A stretch of DNA of 52,700 nt from a bacterium (GTDB lineage: Bacteria; CLD3; SB21). Location: the NCBI GenBank assembly GCA_013360215.1, contig JABWCP010000039.1, forward strand, positions 1 to 52,700, read 5' to 3'. The position numbers and the translations under genes were made by a program. Below, piece after piece: positions 50,186 to 52,700 of the stretch; within the stretch, counting starts at the first letter, position 1; every line of letters starts with the position of its first letter. The notes below the pieces were generated by a model. The model saw only the letters and a list, made by a program, of their open reading frames with translations, did not search any database and was not told the origin of the DNA.

Positions 50186-51265
50186 ATGATGAAGACATCA
50201 ATAGTCGTTCTTTGTCTCGCAATAGCATCTTGCATGCCTTCCACTGCGACTCATCAAGGCTCTTTCTTTCAGAAGAAGGCCGGAAAGAGAAAAATCGTCA
50301 TTTTCTATCATGGTATTTTTGGCGATGCTCGCACAACGTGGGGTAAGACGGATAAGGCATGGCCAATGTTAATTTCTTCTGATCCCCAGTTTGAAGATTT
50401 TGATGTTTTCGTAGTTGACTATGACTCTCCATACTTGTCCAAAACATCAAATATAGAAGAAGTCTCGGTTGCCAAGAAACAAGAATTGCAAACTAAGGGT
50501 ATTCTGCGTGACTATGATCAAGTTCATATTATTGCTCACAGCATGGGGGGAATTATTGCACAGCGAATTTGTGTGCTTTTAAGGGCAGAGACTACACCTG
50601 ACTATTCAAAAATAAAATCTATTACACTGCTTTCAACCCCTAGTCATGGAGCAACTATTGCATATTTGACATCTTGGTTAAGCTCAAATCCACAGTTGAA
50701 AGATCTCAAATCTTCTGATATGAACACTCTATTACAGGCTTATTATAATTCTTGGAAGCTACTGGCTGATAGCAGGGTGAAGTCTGGGTTACTTCAACCT
50801 AGGATTAATGTTCTCTATGAAACTAAACCAATGATTACTATCAAAATTGTCGAGAGAACATATACTCTAACGGCTTTCGATGGTTTACCAATCGCTCTGG
50901 ACAGGAATCATATTGACATGGCGAAGCCAGACGGATATGAGGATAGATTGTATGAAACGGTCCGATCTTTCATCCAAGAGGCTGTGGAACCACCAGAGGA
51001 AGAGGTGGGCATGTTCATAGTTGAGGGGATGAGCTTCGATGATGCCGTGAATGGAATATTGCGAGGTACTGGGTTCGCTCCACGTTACATTTCTTGTGAT
51101 ACAATCAAAAATAAAAAAATTGTTGCGGGTGAGTTAAAGGCTCGGTCAATTGAGAGGTTCATTGCGTTGCTTGGGCAGCGCCTTATAGGAAGTAACAGAA
51201 TTCAACTAAAAATCCAAAAAAACCAGGAGCAAAGTCTATATGACATCAGTTGCGACGAAAATTAA
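50186..51265 (+). CDS. Alpha/beta-hydrolase lipoprotein with an added C-terminal domain
   Basis: A 359-residue exported lipoprotein (lipobox LAIASC, Cys16). The hydrolase core has the oxyanion-type YHGIFG (41-46), nucleophile elbow AHSMGG with Ser119, and a candidate catalytic His242 in NHIDMAKP. This fits a lipase or esterase of the PGAP1/DUF676-like group. Residues 272-345 form a separate small domain (VEGMSFDDAVNGILRGTGF) that I do not recognise with certainty. AGGGGAG precedes ATG 50186. AT-rich. It overlaps the next gene by 26 bases. Confidence 0.85.
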   Translation: MMKTSIVVLCLAIASCMPSTATHQGSFFQKKAGKRKIVIFYHGIFGDARTTWGKTDKAWPMLISSDPQFEDFDVFVVDYDSPYLSKTSNIEEVSVAKKQELQTKGILRDYDQVHIIAHSMGGIIAQRICVLLRAETTPDYSKIKSITLLSTPSHGATIAYLTSWLSSNPQLKDLKSSDMNTLLQAYYNSWKLLADSRVKSGLLQPRINVLYETKPMITIKIVERTYTLTAFDGLPIALDRNHIDMAKPDGYEDRLYETVRSFIQEAVEPPEEEVGMFIVEGMSFDDAVNGILRGTGFAPRYISCDTIKNKKIVAGELKARSIERFIALLGQRLIGSNRIQLKIQKNQEQSLYDISCDEN

Positions 51266-51881
51266 ATTCGGATTGTACTTGCTTATTTTCCCTTCCTTTG
51301 GAATCAATTCGCAAACCAAAACTTCTTGTGGAACACAACCCTTAGAAGTTAGATGCGAAAAAAATCAGGTACCGGTTTGTAGGAGGAATTACGCAGAATG
51401 CTATACTCCCAAAGGGATTACTAAGGAACAAAAGTGTGCAGATCTTCTGAGTCATGTAACTGAAAAGGCAATCACGACAGAAAACCTGTCAGAATATTGG
51501 AAACTCATTGAGGATGGTGAGTATGGAACAGGAGACAACAAAGTCAGCTTTGTAATACCCGATGACTGGAAAACGATTGTTGGAAATTCTCAAACAACTG
51601 ATGGGAAGGCGCAGGACAAGCAACAAGACATATTAAAGAAAACGCTTGACGAGTTAGATGGCAAGATAAAGAACTTGGAAAACGACGGAAGCATACAAGC
51701 GGTTGTTTCGCAAATGAACGCGAATGACAAAACGGAGTATAACAAGAAAATCCAAGCCATGAGGGATGCAATATTGGAAGCGCGAAATAACCTTAACCAG
51801 GGGAGTGCAAAAGAAAAAATAACAAAACAACAAAAAGAACTCGAAAACTTAAAGATTTGGATCGATGGCAAACGGCCGTGA
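51240..51881 (+). CDS. Secreted cysteine-containing coiled-coil protein, unknown
   Basis: A 213-residue protein with a signal peptide (hydrophobic 9-22, likely cut near INSQT), then five cysteines within residues 30-66 (Cys30, 39, 47, 54, 66). A predominantly charged helical segment (about 120-213) with heptad-like spacing suggests a coiled coil. No family is recognised. ATG 51240 lies inside the end of the hydrolase gene, with AGGAG nine bases upstream. The overlap implies coupled expression, and partner or immunity roles for the hydrolase are possible. Confidence 0.7.
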   Translation: MTSVATKIKFGLYLLIFPSFGINSQTKTSCGTQPLEVRCEKNQVPVCRRNYAECYTPKGITKEQKCADLLSHVTEKAITTENLSEYWKLIEDGEYGTGDNKVSFVIPDDWKTIVGNSQTTDGKAQDKQQDILKKTLDELDGKIKNLENDGSIQAVVSQMNANDKTEYNKKIQAMRDAILEARNNLNQGSAKEKITKQQKELENLKIWIDGKRP

Positions 51882-51955
51882 CAATTAGGATTGTCCGCAT
51901 TATGCAGATGTGTTTTCAAATTCTTGAAAATATCCTTATAGTACTTAATACGTTA

Positions 51956-52033
51956 CGCGCGTCGGAGCTGGAATTGGAAAATTTGTTTCAGAGTTTAATG
52001 CAGAGAGCGTTTAAGGTGAAGTTGGTGAGTTAA
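51956..52033 (+). pseudogene. Broken copy of the hsdS 3' end (first)
   Basis: This segment begins with CGCGCGTCGGAG and encodes ASELELENLFQSLMQRAF then a stop, closely matching the last 25 residues of hsdS (50033-50113). The rest of the gene is missing upstream, where an AT-rich unrelated spacer begins. It therefore marks a recombination junction at the start of the hsdS conserved region. Confidence 0.85.
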
Positions 52034-52131
52034 ACCTAAAAGGTCTATTGGAATTGATTGAATTACACGTAAATGCGGGAATATGGAACAGGCAGGTCGA
52101 AACCTATAGTCAGGATAGACCTTATAGGTTT
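52032..52131. repeat. 100-bp segment bounded by a 17-bp inverted repeat
   Basis: AAACCTAAAAGGTCTAT (52032-52048) pairs with ATAGACCTTATAGGTTT (52115-52131), 16 of 17 bases. A second internal arm AAACCTATA (52100-52108) also pairs with TATAGGTTT (52123-52131), allowing an alternative hairpin. The segment sits exactly between the two hsdS fragments. It may be a small mobile or recombination element, or a structured RNA. Confidence 0.65.
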
Positions 52132-52248
52132 ACGACTGTCGAGAAAGTTGAAGCCATGCGTACGAAGCAGCGCGCGTCGGAGCAGGAATTGGATTTGCTT
52201 TTTCAAGCATTAATGCAAAGAGCATTTAAAGGAGAATTGGTAAGTTGA
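52132..52248 (+). pseudogene. Broken copy of the hsdS 3' end (second)
   Basis: Encodes VEKVEAMRTKQRASEQELD, LLFQALMQRAFKGELVS and a stop (52246-52248), matching the last 39 residues of hsdS from the VEKVEAMR helix on. It is in frame with a TTG at 52048 through the inverted-repeat element but lacks any recognition domain, so it is not a functional specificity subunit. It is longer and better preserved than the first fragment. Confidence 0.85.
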
Positions 52249-52700
52249 CTTGCCCTGAGCGATGCGCCTTCGGCGCAGAGTAAAGAGGCATAGATTGTTT
52301 AAGGAAGACAAGCACAGCGTGCAAGATTGGGGCTTTGTGATTCACGTTCGGAGATTCAGCACTTATTGATTATGTCAGTTTACAGGATGCTCTGTAATCC
52401 TTGAGAACACAAACCCACAAACCATTGGTGGCAATATCGGAGACCACTATGAATTTTGAGCAGATTACTGAAAATTATAGACTTAGAAACCCTCATAAAA
52501 AACGAAACCCGATAGTTTGAATTGCTTCAGGGACTACCGGGAATAAGACATCATTAACATACATACATTTGAACGATAAAAGCAAATAAAAGTTTACAAT
52601 GAAATGGGAAACGGAAGCAACATCGTACCCCCCTTTGGATAGAAGGGAAAGAAGGATTGAGATTGGTGATAGAACATTGCAGGAAGTCTTGCGAGCGTAG
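52249..52700. other. Gene-poor end of the window
   Basis: Apart from the small frame at 52449, I see no gene. The stretch holds a GCGCC/GGCGC hairpin (52264-52276) without a T tract, and an inverted near-copy of the tRNA-Val 3' end at 52424-52438 (GATATTGCCACCAAT on the minus strand). The island may continue past the window. Confidence 0.6.
52449..52520 (+). CDS. Possible 23-residue small open reading frame
   Basis: ATG at 52449 is preceded by GGAG with six bases of spacing, and encodes a short basic peptide (MNFEQITENYRLRNP and so on) ending at TGA. There is no other support. It could be the remnant of a longer gene. Confidence 0.2.
   Translation: MNFEQITENYRLRNPHKKRNPIV

Noticed and set aside
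52598-52642. Short open frame at the window end (ATG 52598)
   Set aside because: It stops after 14 codons and has no ribosome site.

Overview
The window looks like a chromosomal segment of a Gram-negative member of the Fibrobacterota-Chlorobiota-Bacteroidota (FCB) broad group, not a well-studied genus. The evidence is a PorV/PorQ-like outer-membrane protein, an FG-GAP repeat protein whose C-terminal tail resembles FCB sorting tails, lipoproteins, several genes without a clear Shine-Dalgarno site, and promoters of the form TTGnnn-N16/17-TAtnTTnG, between the standard sigma-70 form and the Bacteroidota TAnnTTTG element. No 16S rRNA gene or marker set is present, so this placement is an inference.

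Region 1 (1-5.7 kb): the end of an unknown gene, then minus-strand genes. pdxS-(DinB)-pdxT-MFS form a pyridoxal-phosphate operon with a DinB-fold gene placed between the two synthase subunits. An EamA exporter, a YiiM-like MOSC protein and a second DinB protein lie upstream. Region 2 (5.8-18.7 kb): a small exported HEAT protein on the plus strand converges on about 12.5 kb of closely packed minus-strand genes. These encode RarD/EamA exporters, PaiB, four GNAT acetyltransferases, two more DinB/YfiT proteins, YCII, MOSC, PhzF, VOC, a methyltransferase, a gamma-family PLP enzyme, an ACT protein and a MocR regulator. Many overlap by four bases (ATGA). The theme is small-molecule modification, detoxification and export.

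Region 3 (18.9-28 kb): plus-strand pyrB, rmlB and a cyclic-nucleotide-binding protein converge on a minus-strand envelope/signalling operon (FG-GAP protein, PBP4-type DacB, a cNMP-GAF histidine kinase, a PorV-like protein). Region 4 (26.9-35.4 kb): a chemosensory operon cheB-cheR-cheA-mcp running into hisS. CheA has two Hpt domains, an MshEN-like (possible c-di-GMP-binding) segment and a terminal receiver. CheB carries a perfect in-frame 30-bp tandem duplication next to its catalytic histidine. Region 5 (35.5-40.1 kb): a HIRAN protein, glutaminase, an intergenic repeat cluster, etfBA and a tRNA-Val(CAC) gene.

Region 6 (40.1-52.7 kb): an accessory island beginning at the tRNA-Val 3' end, which is repeated just downstream. 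It carries a type I restriction-modification locus in the order hsdR, a 1371-residue SF1 helicase-like protein, hsdM, hsdS. These are followed by an exported alpha/beta hydrolase lipoprotein and an overlapping secreted coiled-coil protein, then two broken copies of the hsdS 3' end around a small inverted-repeat element. The helicase-like gene ends three bases before hsdM and is distinctly AT-richer than hsdR and hsdM. It is the best candidate here for a little-described defence component.
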